Notes under the pieces: model-generated | Database searches by the model: none | Seen by the model: only the letters and a program-made list of their open reading frames with translations | Told to the model about the DNA's origin: nothing | In this document: in pieces, positions 1 through 8,440 of the stretch | Position numbering within the stretch: position 1 is the first letter of the stretch | How the letters are laid out: the number at the start of each line of letters is the position of its first letter | Position numbers and translations under genes: made by a program | Source: Bradyrhizobium forestalis | Lineage (GTDB): Bacteria > Pseudomonadota > Alphaproteobacteria > Rhizobiales > Xanthobacteraceae | NCBI RefSeq assembly: GCF_002795245.1 | Contig: NZ_PGVG01000022.1 | Coordinates: 56,348 to 120,347 of the forward strand | Reading direction: 5' to 3' | DNA length: 64,000 nt

Positions 1-50
1 ATGGCGCGCGGCTATAAGGCCAGATCCGGTTCCCGTCAAGGTGACCGGAC

Positions 51-581
51 TCAGATCAACCGCCAGATCCATTCCATGATCTTCGCGAGCACGTCGCCGA
101 ACAGCAGGAGCACGGCCGACCAGATCAGGGCCGAGACGAAATTGGCGGCCTGGAAGCTCCAGTAGGGCATCTCAAAGATGCCGGCCGCGAGCGGCACGGA
201 GGCGCGCAAGGGGCCGAAGAAGCGGCCGATGAAGATGCTGGGTATGCCCCAGCTGCGCACGAAGGCCTCGCCCCTGGGCAGCAGCTCCGGATAGCGCGAG
301 AGCGGCCACATCTGGGCAACGTGTTCCTTGTAGCGATAACCGAACCAGTAGGAGACCCAGTCGCCCAGCGCCGCGCCGAGGCCGCCGGCGATCCAGACCG
401 GAACGAAGCTAATGCCGCTCACGCCAATCAGCGCGCCAATGGCCACCAGCGCGCCCCAGGCCGGGATCAAGAGCGAGATGAACGCAAGCGACTCCCCGAA
501 CGCGAGCAGGAACACGATTGGCGCCGCCCAAGCCTGGTGAACGCGCACGAAATCAGCCAGGGCGTGCGCAAATTGCTCCAT
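51..581 (-). CDS. DedA/SNARE-associated family inner-membrane protein
   Basis: A 176-residue polytopic membrane protein of the DedA family (PF09335), a group linked to lipid-carrier flipping and envelope homeostasis. Visible family features are an early acidic residue in a membrane segment (GESLAF, residues 29-34), a Gly-rich hydrophobic segment at 40-75, the GDWVSYWFGYRY stretch at 73-84 and the signature GRFFGPLR at 119-126, followed by a C-terminal hydrophobic helix. The length is slightly short of the usual ~200 residues but nothing is obviously missing. The ATG at 581 lies divergent from parE across a ~270-bp gap. Substrate is not predictable; the family assignment is firm. Confidence 0.88.
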   Translation of the reverse strand: MEQFAHALADFVRVHQAWAAPIVFLLAFGESLAFISLLIPAWGALVAIGALIGVSGISFVPVWIAGGLGAALGDWVSYWFGYRYKEHVAQMWPLSRYPELLPRGEAFVRSWGIPSIFIGRFFGPLRASVPLAAGIFEMPYWSFQAANFVSALIWSAVLLLFGDVLAKIMEWIWRLI

Positions 582-649
582 CCAAAATAGCCTTCTCGCC
601 CCGTCTCAAGGTGCTGCTCGATGAAAAGGACTGGTAAGCCAAGGACTTG

Positions 650-666
650 TGTGACATCAAGTCACA
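650..666. promoter_or_regulatory. Inverted repeat TGTGAC-N5-GTCACA between dedA and parE
   Basis: A perfect 6-bp inverted repeat (TGTGACATCAAGTCACA) lies in the divergent intergenic region between dedA and parE. Half-sites of this type resemble CRP/FNR-family operators, but the spacing is one base longer than the CRP consensus TGTGA-N6-TCACA. It could be an operator for either gene; no regulator can be named. Confidence 0.35.
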
Positions 667-855
667 AAACCCGACATGGCTAAGGTCGGGACGTCAAATT
701 GGCGGGAACTAACGGGCCTGCGGCGTAAAATCGCCGGGATTGGCTCCCAACCCACATCGCCCGGCCCGCCCTAAGGTAACCTTTCCAAGTCAGAAGTGGC
801 ATAGTCGGCCTAACCGATTCGCCGCTTCCGCGGCCCTCAAAACGCATCAAGATAT

Positions 856-2898
856 ATGTCCAAGCAGTTGAAACCCAAAGCGAAAGACGACTTTTTCGGC
901 GGCGACGAGCCGAAGCCCCGCGCCGCCAAGGCGGCGCCGCGCGGAAGCGGCGGGGAAGCCGATTACACGGCGGCCGACATCGAGGTGCTCGAAGGCCTGG
1001 AACCGGTGCGGCGCCGGCCGGGCATGTATATCGGCGGCACCGACGAGAAGGCGCTGCATCACCTGTTCGCCGAAGTCATCGACAACTCGATGGACGAGGC
1101 GCTGGCCGGACACGCGACCTTCATCGAGGTGGACCTCAGCGCGGATGGGTTCCTGACGGTGACCGACAACGGTCGCGGCATCCCGATCGATCCGCACCCG
1201 AAATTCCCGAAGAAGTCGGCGCTGGAAGTCATCATGTGCACGCTCCATTCGGGCGGCAAGTTCGACAGCAAGGTCTACGAGACCTCGGGCGGCCTGCACG
1301 GCGTCGGCATCTCCGTGGTGAACGCCCTCTCCTCGCGTCTCGAGGTCGAGGTCGCGCGCAGCCAGAAGCTGTACCGCATGACGTTCGAGCGCGGTCACCC
1401 GAAGGGCAAGCTCGAGGACCTCGGCAAGGTCAACAACCGCCGCGGCACGCGCGTGCGCTTCAAGCCCGACACCGACATCTTCGGGGCCAAGGCCGCGTTC
1501 AAGCCGCAGCGCCTGTTCAAGATGACGCGCTCGAAAGCGTATCTGTTCGGCGGCGTCGAGATCCGCTGGAACTGCGCGCCCGAGCTGCTCAAGGGCATCG
1601 AGGACGTGCCCTCCGAGGCGACGTTCCACTTCCCCGGCGGCCTCAAGGACTATCTCGCCGCCGCAATCCATGCCGACACGCTGGTGCATCCGGACATCTT
1701 TTCCGGCAAGTCGGGGCGCAACGGCGCGCATGGCGCCTGCGAATGGGCGGTGGCCTGGACCGCGGATGCCGACGGCTTCCTCTCCTCCTACACCAACACG
1801 GTGCCGACGCCCGATGGCGGCACGCACGAATCCGGCCTGCGCAGCGCGCTGTTGCGCGGCCTGAAGGATCACGCCGAGCGCGTCGGCCAGGGCAAGCGCG
1901 CGGCCTCCGTCACCTCGGAAGACGTGATGGTGGGCGCCGCCGTGATGCTGTCGGTGTTCGTGCGCGAGCCGGAATTCCAGGGCCAGACCAAGGATCGCCT
2001 CGCCACCGCCGAAGCGCAGCGCATCGTCGAGCAGGCGATGAAGGATCCGTTCGACCATTGGCTGTCGGGCAATCCGAACATGGCCAACCGGCTGCTCGAC
2101 TTCGTCATCGACCGCGCCGAGGAGCGGCTGCGGCGGCGGCAGGAAAAAGAGACCGCGCGGAAAACCGCCGGCAAGAAGCTACGCCTGCCCGGCAAGCTCG
2201 CCGACTGCACCGACGCCGGCACCGAAGGATCCGAGCTGTTCATCGTCGAGGGTGACTCGGCAGGCGGCAGCGCCAAGCAGGCGCGCGACCGCAAGACGCA
2301 AGCGGTGCTGCCGTTGCGCGGCAAGATCCTCAACGTCGCCTCAGCCGGCAAGGACAAGCTGACGGCGAACGCGCAGCTCTCCGACCTCGTGCAGGCGATC
2401 GGCTGCGGGCAGCTCTTGCAGTATCGCGAAGAGGATCTGCGCTATCAGCGCATCATCATCATGACCGACGCCGACGTCGACGGCGCCCACATTGCGTCGC
2501 TGCTGATCACCTTCTTCTACCGGCAGATGCGGCAGTTGATCGACGAGGGCCATCTCTTCCTCGCCGTGCCGCCGCTCTACAAGCTGACGCACGGCTCGAA
2601 GTCGGTCTACGCCCGCGACGACGCGCACAAGGACGCGCTGCTCAAAAGCGAGTTCAACGCCAATGCCAAGGTCGAGGTGAACCGCTTCAAAGGCCTCGGC
2701 GAGATGATGCCGGCGCAGCTCAAGGAAACCACCATGGATCCGCGCAAGCGGACGCTGCTCAAGGTGGTCCTGCTGCCCGACGACCGCGACACCACGGCGG
2801 ATTCGGTGGAGCGTCTGATGGGCACCAAGGCCGAAGCGCGCTTCGCCTTCATCTCGGACAAGGCCGAGTTTGCCAGCGAGGAGCTGCTGGACGTCTGA
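856..2898 (+). CDS. parE: DNA topoisomerase IV subunit B
   Basis: The 680-residue ATPase subunit of topoisomerase IV, which with ParC decatenates daughter chromosomes. The N-terminal GHKL ATPase shows EVIDNSMDEA (residues 73-82), DNGRGIP (104-110) and GGLHGVG (145-151). A central transducer contains the QTKDRL lysine loop. A TOPRIM domain shows VEGDSAGG near residue 465 and the metal-binding DADVDGAH near 537. The size and the end LMGTKAEARF fit ParE rather than the longer GyrB. The first ~35 residues are a charged, low-complexity extension. The gene stands alone, with a 15-bp-stem terminator immediately after its stop and a diverged copy of its 3' end 193 bp further on. Confidence 0.95.
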   Translation: MSKQLKPKAKDDFFGGDEPKPRAAKAAPRGSGGEADYTAADIEVLEGLEPVRRRPGMYIGGTDEKALHHLFAEVIDNSMDEALAGHATFIEVDLSADGFLTVTDNGRGIPIDPHPKFPKKSALEVIMCTLHSGGKFDSKVYETSGGLHGVGISVVNALSSRLEVEVARSQKLYRMTFERGHPKGKLEDLGKVNNRRGTRVRFKPDTDIFGAKAAFKPQRLFKMTRSKAYLFGGVEIRWNCAPELLKGIEDVPSEATFHFPGGLKDYLAAAIHADTLVHPDIFSGKSGRNGAHGACEWAVAWTADADGFLSSYTNTVPTPDGGTHESGLRSALLRGLKDHAERVGQGKRAASVTSEDVMVGAAVMLSVFVREPEFQGQTKDRLATAEAQRIVEQAMKDPFDHWLSGNPNMANRLLDFVIDRAEERLRRRQEKETARKTAGKKLRLPGKLADCTDAGTEGSELFIVEGDSAGGSAKQARDRKTQAVLPLRGKILNVASAGKDKLTANAQLSDLVQAIGCGQLLQYREEDLRYQRIIIMTDADVDGAHIASLLITFFYRQMRQLIDEGHLFLAVPPLYKLTHGSKSVYARDDAHKDALLKSEFNANAKVEVNRFKGLGEMMPAQLKETTMDPRKRTLLKVVLLPDDRDTTADSVERLMGTKAEARFAFISDKAEFASEELLDV

Positions 2899-2919
2899 GG
2901 CCGCAACCAGGCCAATCGC

Positions 2920-2952
2920 GAGACAGCCCCGGCCTAAGGCCGGGGCTGTCTC
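2920..2952 (+). terminator. Rho-independent terminator of parE
   Basis: A perfect 15-bp stem (2920-2934 with 2938-2952), loop TAA, core AGCCCCGGCC/GGCCGGGGCT, 22 bp after the parE stop and followed by a short T-containing run (GTTT). Confidence 0.8.
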
Positions 2953-3031
2953 GTTTGAGGGGACGCGCGCATCTTCCCGCAATCGCCGCTTGGCGACTCG
3001 GCCATCGACTCACAGGCGCCAAGCCCGAGGC

Positions 3032-3073
3032 AGGATTGCCTCCATTTCGGACAAAGCCGAATTTGCTAACGAG
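3032..3073 (+). pseudogene. Diverged duplicate of the parE 3' end
   Basis: The 42 bases translate to RIASISDKAEFANE, matching RFAFISDKAEFASE near the ParE C-terminus (2839-2880) at 11 of 14 residues and 32 of 42 bases. Four of the changed codons are silent. The copy sits 193 bp downstream in a different frame from parE, beyond the terminator. An open frame continues from it to a TAA at 3107-3109. The rest of the 2899-3295 gap holds the terminator and, after 3075, an AT-rich stretch that probably contains the promoter of the next gene. It may be the remnant of a tandem duplication or replaced gene end; function is unknown. Confidence 0.6.
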
Positions 3074-3295
3074 TCGTTACCCGAAATTAAAACTCCGAAA
3101 TTCTCTTAACTAATTGAAATATATGGATTATTTTCGATCACCGCGACCGCCCCGCAAATACCCCCGCACCGGCGTTTTCCGGCGACTGTGCCTGCCCGGC
3201 AACAGCATTTCGGCGAGAACCGTCTATAGTTCGGGCATCAGATGACACGGACTTCAGTGCGCTCGCGCCTACAGACCAAGGTTGGGGATTTTAAC

Positions 3296-4078
3296 ATGAA
3301 GAAGATTTTGCTCGCTCTGACCGCGGTCGCGGCGATGACCGGTTCGGCCTCGGCAGCCGACCTCGCGGCTCGCCCCTATGTGAAGGCTCCGGTGGCGGCG
3401 CCCGTTGCCAACTGGACCGGCTTCTACGTCTTCGGCGGCGGCGGCGGCGGCCTCTCGAATGCTGACCAGAGCGTTGTCGACACCCTCAGCGGCACCCCAC
3501 TGACCATCACCCAGCGCCAGGGCGGCTCGGGCTGGTTTGGCACGGTCGGCGCCGGTTACGACTGGCAGTTCAGCGGCACCTGGGTCGCCGGTGTGTTCGC
3601 CGACGGTCAGTTCGGCAGCATCCGCGCCACCATCCAGGATCCGACCCTCGGCATCACCGGCAACCAGAAGCTGGAAACATCCTGGGCCGCGGGCGTGCGC
3701 CTCGGCTGGCTGGTTGCTCCGAACGTTCTCTCCTACGTCAACGGCGGTTACTCCGGCGCTCACTTCGGCCAGACCAACTTCACGACGCTGGGCGGCACTC
3801 CCGTGGGCGCCCATCTCAGCAGCTACGATCGGCATGGCTGGTTCGTGGGTGGCGGCGTCGAGAACAGCCTGAACATCTTCGGCATCACGTCGCCCGGCTG
3901 GTTCATGAAGACCGAGTATCGTTCGGCCTTCTACAATGCCAAGACTCAGGACGAACTGCTCGACGGCAGCAACCTTCCGGTCGGCAACAGCATCCGCGCC
4001 AACAGCTGGAACCAGACGATCTCGACCTCGCTGGTCTACCGCTTCAACTGGACCGGTCCGGTCGTCGCGAAGTACTGA
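3296..4078 (+). CDS. Omp25/Omp31-type outer-membrane beta-barrel protein
   Basis: A 260-residue secreted porin-like protein. The ATG at 3296 begins a clear signal peptide (MKKILLALTAVAAMTGSASA, cleavage before ADLAARPY). The mature N-terminus carries the rhizobial Omp25 signature NWTGFYVFGG, then alternating polar and hydrophobic strands, ending in YRFNWTGPVVAKY, a typical C-terminal barrel strand. An in-frame upstream ATG at 3242 would put a polar stretch before the signal peptide and is rejected. This family is a 180-280-residue eight-stranded barrel in the outer membrane, usually structural or involved in host interaction. A strong terminator follows the stop. A paralogue lies at 5474-6238 on the other strand. 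Confidence 0.9.
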   Translation: MKKILLALTAVAAMTGSASAADLAARPYVKAPVAAPVANWTGFYVFGGGGGGLSNADQSVVDTLSGTPLTITQRQGGSGWFGTVGAGYDWQFSGTWVAGVFADGQFGSIRATIQDPTLGITGNQKLETSWAAGVRLGWLVAPNVLSYVNGGYSGAHFGQTNFTTLGGTPVGAHLSSYDRHGWFVGGGVENSLNIFGITSPGWFMKTEYRSAFYNAKTQDELLDGSNLPVGNSIRANSWNQTISTSLVYRFNWTGPVVAKY

Positions 4079-4102
4079 TCTGAACGCAAGTTCAAACGTC
4101 AA

Positions 4103-4127
4103 AGCCCCGGCATCGCCGGGGCTTTTT
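4103..4127 (+). terminator. Rho-independent terminator after the porin gene
   Basis: Stem AGCCCCGGC (4103-4111) pairs with GCCGGGGCT (4115-4123), loop ATC, followed by TTTT; it starts 24 bp after the stop. The remaining sequence to 4380 shows no supportable gene. Confidence 0.85.
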
Positions 4128-4380
4128 CGCTTTGAGGGTGGGCGCTCACGCTGACCGCCAATGACTTGCACGCGTCGGTGAGTACTCGCCGAAGCACCGC
4201 TCATCGCCGCAGCCGCGAGTTGCTTTTTCCCGCACACGCTCCCTCCCCGCCGGCAGCGTGCACCAGTGCCGCCATTGTATCCGAAGCGAAGCTACGGTTA
4301 CTGTGCGCCCCAAGCTTTCGTGGCCGCAGCAATCGTTCATGCCGCGAGTCGCGACAGAAGCGGACCGATGGGAGGGATGC

Positions 4381-4566
4381 ATGCGCAGATTTCTGCTTGT
4401 GGCAGGCCTGTTTGCGACTGCCCTTGGGCTGCTCTGGATCGGACAGGGCACCGGCACCGTGCCGTGGCCGCGATCGAGCTTCATGGTCAACCAGCTGCAA
4501 TGGGCCGGCTATGGCGCAGCCATGGCCGGCTTCGGGCTGGTGCTGATCTGGCAGAGCAACCAATAG
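4381..4566 (+). CDS. Small two-helix membrane protein, unknown function
   Basis: A 61-residue hypothetical protein. The ATG at 4381 is preceded by GGGAGGG at a suitable distance, which decides the start. It has two predicted membrane helices: residues 4-21 (FLLVAGLFATALGLLWIG) and about 40-57 (WAGYGAAMAGFGLVLIWQ), separated by a polar loop with TGTVPWPRSSFMVN. The layout suggests a hairpin inner-membrane protein. It ends 21 bp before the SDR gene and may be co-transcribed with it. I do not recognise a function. Confidence 0.7.
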   Translation: MRRFLLVAGLFATALGLLWIGQGTGTVPWPRSSFMVNQLQWAGYGAAMAGFGLVLIWQSNQ

Positions 4567-4587
4567 AAGAAACCAGGGAATACAAGC

Positions 4588-5358
4588 ATGACATCCAGTC
4601 GGTTCGATCTCCGCGGCAAGGTCGCCATCGTCACGGGAGGCAATGGCGGCATCGGGCTCGGCATGGCGCGCGGCCTTGCCGATGCCGGCGCAGACATCGC
4701 CGTGGTCGGACGCAACGAGACCAAATCCGCCGCCGCCGTGGCTGACCTCAGGCCGCGCGGGGTGAAGGCGATTGCTGTCACCACCGACGTAACCGACAAG
4801 TCGGCAGTCGCCGCCATGATCGACCGCGTCGTCAAGGAGCTCGGCCGCATCGACATTCTCATCAACAATGCCGGCATGAGCATCCGCAAGCCGCCGCACG
4901 AGCTCGAGCTCGACGAGTGGAACAAGGTGATCGACACCAACCTCACCAGCGCCTTCGTGTGCTCGAAGCTGGCCTATCCGGCGCTGAAGTCATCCGGCAA
5001 CGGCAAGGTGATCAATATCGGCTCGATGATGTCGATCTTCGGCGCGAGCTTCGCGACCGCCTATGCGGCGAGCAAGGGCGGCATCGTGCAGTACACCCGC
5101 GCCTGCGCCAATGCCTGGGCGCCCGACAACATCCAGGTCAACGCCATCCTGCCGGGCTGGATCGACACCGATCTCACCCGCGGCGCGCGGCAGCAGGTGT
5201 CGGGATTGCACGAGCGGGTGCTGGCGCGCACCCCTGCGGGGCGTTGGGGTGACATCGATGACTTTGCCGGCATCGCCGTGTTCCTGGCATCGCCCGCGTC
5301 GAACTTCGTCACGGGCACCGCGATTCCCGTCGATGGCGGATTCTCGGTGATGGCCTGA
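4588..5358 (+). CDS. SDR family NAD(P)-dependent oxidoreductase
   Basis: A 256-residue classical short-chain dehydrogenase/reductase. Visible motifs: the nucleotide-binding TGGNGGIGLGMA near residues 16-27, NNAG near 92-95, catalytic Ser in IGSMMS and YAASKGG (Tyr and Lys of the YxxxK pair), and the C-terminal FLASPASNFVTGTAIPVDGG typical of FabG-like reductases. The substrate cannot be read from sequence; related proteins include sugar and polyol dehydrogenases (gluconate 5-dehydrogenase type) and ketoacyl reductases. Probably co-transcribed with the small membrane protein upstream; a terminator shared with the convergent porin gene follows. Confidence 0.92.
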   Translation: MTSSRFDLRGKVAIVTGGNGGIGLGMARGLADAGADIAVVGRNETKSAAAVADLRPRGVKAIAVTTDVTDKSAVAAMIDRVVKELGRIDILINNAGMSIRKPPHELELDEWNKVIDTNLTSAFVCSKLAYPALKSSGNGKVINIGSMMSIFGASFATAYAASKGGIVQYTRACANAWAPDNIQVNAILPGWIDTDLTRGARQQVSGLHERVLARTPAGRWGDIDDFAGIAVFLASPASNFVTGTAIPVDGGFSVMA

Positions 5359-5390
5359 GGCCGGGAGTTGCCCCGCAAATCCAGCGATGC

Positions 5391-5424
5391 CAAAAAAGAA
5401 GCCCCGGACCAAGCCGGGGCTTTT
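5391..5424. terminator. Bidirectional terminator between SDR and porin genes
   Basis: Stem AAGCCCCGG (5399-5407) and CCGGGGCTT (5414-5422) with loop ACCAAG, flanked by an A-rich run on the left (from 5391) and TTTT on the right. It can therefore terminate both convergent genes. Confidence 0.85.
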
Positions 5425-5473
5425 GAATTTGGCAGTGCTTTTTTTGATCGTTGGTCGCGTTGCGTCGACGTGC

Positions 5474-6238
5474 TCAGTAACGGGCGATGGTCGGGGCGTC
5501 GAACTTGTAGCTCGCGCGCACCACAGCCCACTGGATGTCGCGCGGCTTGGCGTCGAAGGTGTAGTTGGTCGTGGTGCCGCCGAGCTGATAGGTCTGGCTG
5601 CCGAAGGCCGCATAGTTGTACTCGAGGCCGACGATCCAGTTGCGGGTGACGCCGTATTCCCAGCCGGCGCCGACGGTCCAGCCGTTGGCCCAGTGGGTCT
5701 GTTCGCCCGAGCCCGACACACCGACGGTGTCGCTGACCGAGAGGCGGTTGTTCACGCCGGCATAACCGCCCTTGATGTAGAAGAGATTGTTCTGCACGGC
5801 GAAGCCGGCGCGGCCGACGACCGTTGCCAGAACGTTGGCACGCCAAGAGAACACGTCGTCACCGGCGCCAAACACGGTGTTGACGACCGTGCCCTTGTTA
5901 TCAAGGCCGGAGATCGTGCCTTCCACGCCGAACACGTAATTGTTGGCCTGCCAGTTGTAGCCGATCTGCGCGCCGCCCATGACGCCCGAATTGCGCTGAC
6001 GGAAACCTTCTCCCGGAGAGAGATCGCCGAAGCCGCCGCTGTTGCCGTTGTTGATGAACTGCTCGTTGGTCCATGCGCCGCCGATGTGGCCGCCGACATA
6101 GAAGCCGGTCCAGTTGAACAGCGGCTCGACATAGGCAGGTGCCTTCGTGTAGCGCGCACCGAGATCGGCGGCGGAAGCAGCGCCGGTCGAGACCAGAGCC
6201 GTCGTGCAGGCGAAGGCGGCAATCAATTTATTACGCAT
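5474..6238 (-). CDS. Omp25/Omp31-type outer-membrane beta-barrel protein
   Basis: A 254-residue porin-like protein starting at the ATG at 6238, giving signal peptide MRNKLIAAFACTTALVSTGA followed by ASAADLGARY. A start 36 bp upstream would add a polar leader and is not preferred. The mature protein has the family signature FNWTGFYVGGHIGGAW, repeated amphipathic strands and a C-terminal strand ending in YKFDAPTIARY. It is paralogous to the 3296-4078 protein in architecture but clearly different in sequence. It is convergent with the SDR gene and shares its terminator. Role: an outer-membrane barrel; specific function is unknown. Confidence 0.9.
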   Translation of the reverse strand: MRNKLIAAFACTTALVSTGAASAADLGARYTKAPAYVEPLFNWTGFYVGGHIGGAWTNEQFINNGNSGGFGDLSPGEGFRQRNSGVMGGAQIGYNWQANNYVFGVEGTISGLDNKGTVVNTVFGAGDDVFSWRANVLATVVGRAGFAVQNNLFYIKGGYAGVNNRLSVSDTVGVSGSGEQTHWANGWTVGAGWEYGVTRNWIVGLEYNYAAFGSQTYQLGGTTTNYTFDAKPRDIQWAVVRASYKFDAPTIARY

Positions 6239-6417
6239 GGCATACCCCGTGTCCTTTGATGGGCACACGGTCACAGACGGCTCTTACTAAAATTGAAATC
6301 AACACGGTTAACGTGGCGGTTGGGCACGCACTGCGCCGTGAATCCGTTGGCGCTGTTGCCGGCGCGCAACGCATCGCGCGCGATTTCACGCGGCGTTATC
6401 CCTACCGAAGTCCTACG

Positions 6418-7665
6418 CTACGATCCCGGTGCGGCCCGCGAATGCACGTGCTCGGGCCGCACGCCGAGCGCAATCAGGCGCGCCGGAATGCCCTGCAGCC
6501 ACGGCAGCGCGGTGATGAGACGCACGATCAGCGGCACCTTCAGCGGTCGATCGCCCGACTGCAAGGCGCCGCTGATGATGTTGTTCTGCACGACCACCTG
6601 CATGCGTTGCGTCATCTTCACCGGAAACTCGCGCCGACGCCTGATGGCATCGAGCTCATCTTCGGACGGGCAGCCAGCTTGCAGCTTATCCGCCAGCAGA
6701 TTGGCGGTCGCGACCGCATCCTGCACGGCGAGATTGACACCGACGCCGCCGACCGGCGACATCGCATGCGCGGCGTCGCCGATGCACAGCAGGCCCGGCT
6801 GCGTCCAGCGCGTCAGGCGGTTGATCGCGACGGTGAGCAGCTTGATATCGTCGAAGCTCTTCACATCAGTGATGCCGGATCGAAGGATCGGCGCCATGCG
6901 CACGACGTCGTCGAGCAGCGCCGATAGTCCCCTCGCCTTCACCGCCTCGTGCTGTCCCTTGGCGATGACATAGGCGCATTGCCAATAATCGCCACGGTCG
7001 AAGGTGATCATCATCTTGCCGGGCTCGACCCGCGCGAACACGCTCTCGGTCTCGTCCGCCTTGCGGCCGGCGCGGAACCAGAGCACGTCCATCGGCGCGC
7101 CGATCTCCTCGACGGCAAGGCCGGCGCGCTCGCGCACCGTCGAATGGCGGCCGTCGCAGGCAATGGTGAGATCAGCCTCGATGTCGATGAAGCCGTCAGG
7201 CGTCTTCGCCCGCACGCCGGCGACCGTCTCGCCGCGGCGGATCAGATCCACCGCCTCCGTGCTCATCATCACCTCGAGCTGGGCAAAGCGCCGGCCGGCC
7301 TCACGCAGGAAATTCAGGAAATCCCATTGCGGCATGAAGGCGATGAAGGGGTATTTCGTATGGAGCCGGCTGAGATCGGCAATGCGCACCGGCGTGCCGC
7401 CGAACAGGCCGTCCATCTTCTGCAAGCGCTGATGCGGCAGCTTCAGGAAGCCGGCGATCAGGCCGAGCTCGTCCATCACCTGAAGCGTCGAGGGATGCAC
7501 GGTATCGCCGCGGAAGTCGCGGAAGAAATCCGCGTGCTTCTCCAGCACCACGACATCGATGCCGGCCCGTCCCAGGAGATAGCCGAGCATCATGCCCGCC
7601 GGGCCGCCGCCGACGACGCAGCAGCGGACTTTCATGATCCGGCTCGGTTGTTGGTCGGAGGTCAT
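6418..7665 (-). CDS. FAD-dependent monooxygenase (UbiH/PHBH-like)
   Basis: A 415-residue class A flavoprotein hydroxylase (FAD_binding_3, PF01494). The dinucleotide fold is VVGGGPAGMMLGYLLGRAG (around 17-35), the conserved DG motif is ACDGRHSTVRERAGL in the middle, and the second FAD motif is CIGDAAHAMSPVGGVGVNLAVQDA near residue 290. The substrate is unknown; relatives act on phenols, quinones and polyketides. An internal ATG at 7635 giving MKVRCCVVGG is an alternative start closer to the fold and equally plausible. It stands alone on the minus strand. Confidence 0.88.
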   Translation of the reverse strand: MTSDQQPSRIMKVRCCVVGGGPAGMMLGYLLGRAGIDVVVLEKHADFFRDFRGDTVHPSTLQVMDELGLIAGFLKLPHQRLQKMDGLFGGTPVRIADLSRLHTKYPFIAFMPQWDFLNFLREAGRRFAQLEVMMSTEAVDLIRRGETVAGVRAKTPDGFIDIEADLTIACDGRHSTVRERAGLAVEEIGAPMDVLWFRAGRKADETESVFARVEPGKMMITFDRGDYWQCAYVIAKGQHEAVKARGLSALLDDVVRMAPILRSGITDVKSFDDIKLLTVAINRLTRWTQPGLLCIGDAAHAMSPVGGVGVNLAVQDAVATANLLADKLQAGCPSEDELDAIRRRREFPVKMTQRMQVVVQNNIISGALQSGDRPLKVPLIVRLITALPWLQGIPARLIALGVRPEHVHSRAAPGS

Positions 7666-7770
7666 TGCCGCCGCGATCCGCGCTGTGAGTATCGATCAAG
7701 CTATGCCGGACGATACTAGCGCGATTCAGGCCGAAGGCAGTCTCAATTTGCAGCCAAGAGCGCGCCCGCC

Positions 7771-7794
7771 AAAAAGGCCCGCAGAACGCGGGCC
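7771..7794 (-). terminator. Rho-independent terminator of the Gly/Ala-rich protein gene
   Basis: On the minus strand a perfect 7-bp stem GGCCCGC/GCGGGCC (7788-7794 with 7776-7782) with a 5-base loop is followed by TTTTT (7771-7775), 20 bp past the stop of the 7815-8237 gene. Confidence 0.82.
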
Positions 7795-7814
7795 CTGCCT
7801 GAAGCGGGACCAGA

Positions 7815-8237
7815 CTATTTCTGGTCCTCATTGCTGGTCCCGGTACCGGGGCTGCCGATCGGCAACCCGTTGGGTGCGTGACCGACGCCCATGTTGCGCT
7901 CGGCTTGCGCTGCTGCCGGCGTCTTGGCGTTCGCGGTCGGGGCCTGCACGTTCGGATTGGTTTGGCCAATATTGGTGTTGACGTTGGCGCCCGTGGTGGC
8001 GCCATGCGTCCCCATCCCCGAGGGAGCCGACGGCCCGGAGTTGGCGCTGCTGGATGACGTGCCCATTCCGGCACCCGATGAGGCCGCAGATCCGGCGCTG
8101 GCGCCGCCGGTACCCGTACCTGCCGCGGCCCCTGCGCCTGCTCCACCGCCGGCACCAGCTCCACCACCAGCTTGAGCAAAGGCGGCCGTCGAAAGCGCAA
8201 CGCACGCAGCAGTCACGAGCATGGATTTACGGATCAT
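7815..8237 (-). CDS. Secreted Gly/Ala/Ser-rich low-complexity protein, unknown function
   Basis: A 140-residue protein from the ATG at 8237, chosen because GGGAGA lies about 7 bases upstream and because it places a signal peptide (MIRKSMLVTAACVALSTAAF, cut near AQA) at the N-terminus. The mature protein opens with ~45 residues of Gly/Ala/Thr/Ser repeats, then a Pro/Thr/Asn-rich segment, ending in SPGTGTSNEDQK. No catalytic motif is visible. Such proteins are common and poorly conserved in Bradyrhizobium. It is probably periplasmic or surface-exposed. A terminator follows closely. Confidence 0.72.
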   Translation of the reverse strand: MIRKSMLVTAACVALSTAAFAQAGGGAGAGGGAGAGAAAGTGTGGASAGSAASSGAGMGTSSSSANSGPSAPSGMGTHGATTGANVNTNIGQTNPNVQAPTANAKTPAAAQAERNMGVGHAPNGLPIGSPGTGTSNEDQK

Positions 8238-8394
8238 GGAGCGTCTCCCTGGTTTGGCAGACAATCCCGTAAACTGAGGAGTTGTTCCGTCTCCGGCGAA
8301 TAGAGATCTGGTCTCCGCAACGCTTCGCTCAAAGATCGATCCGGCGCCTCTCGCTAGGCGCGCATCGCACGCCGTCTCAATGAATCCTCCCGGT

Positions 8395-8422
8395 GCCTGC
8401 TCTCAGTCGACTGAGAGCAGGC
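8395..8422. repeat. Perfect 28-bp palindrome
   Basis: GCCTGCTCTCAGTC is followed directly by its exact reverse complement, giving a 28-bp palindrome with no spacer, 18 bp beyond the stop of the 8441-8713 gene. There is no T-run on either side, so it is not a classical terminator. It could still form a strong hairpin at an mRNA 3' end or be a dimer-binding site. Confidence 0.7.
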
Positions 8423-8440
8423 AATGACCCGCCTTGCAGC

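Noticed and set aside
847..2058. A 403-codon minus-strand open frame opposite parE
   Set aside because: Composition is typical of antisense translation in high-GC DNA and it overlaps a fully conserved topoisomerase gene.
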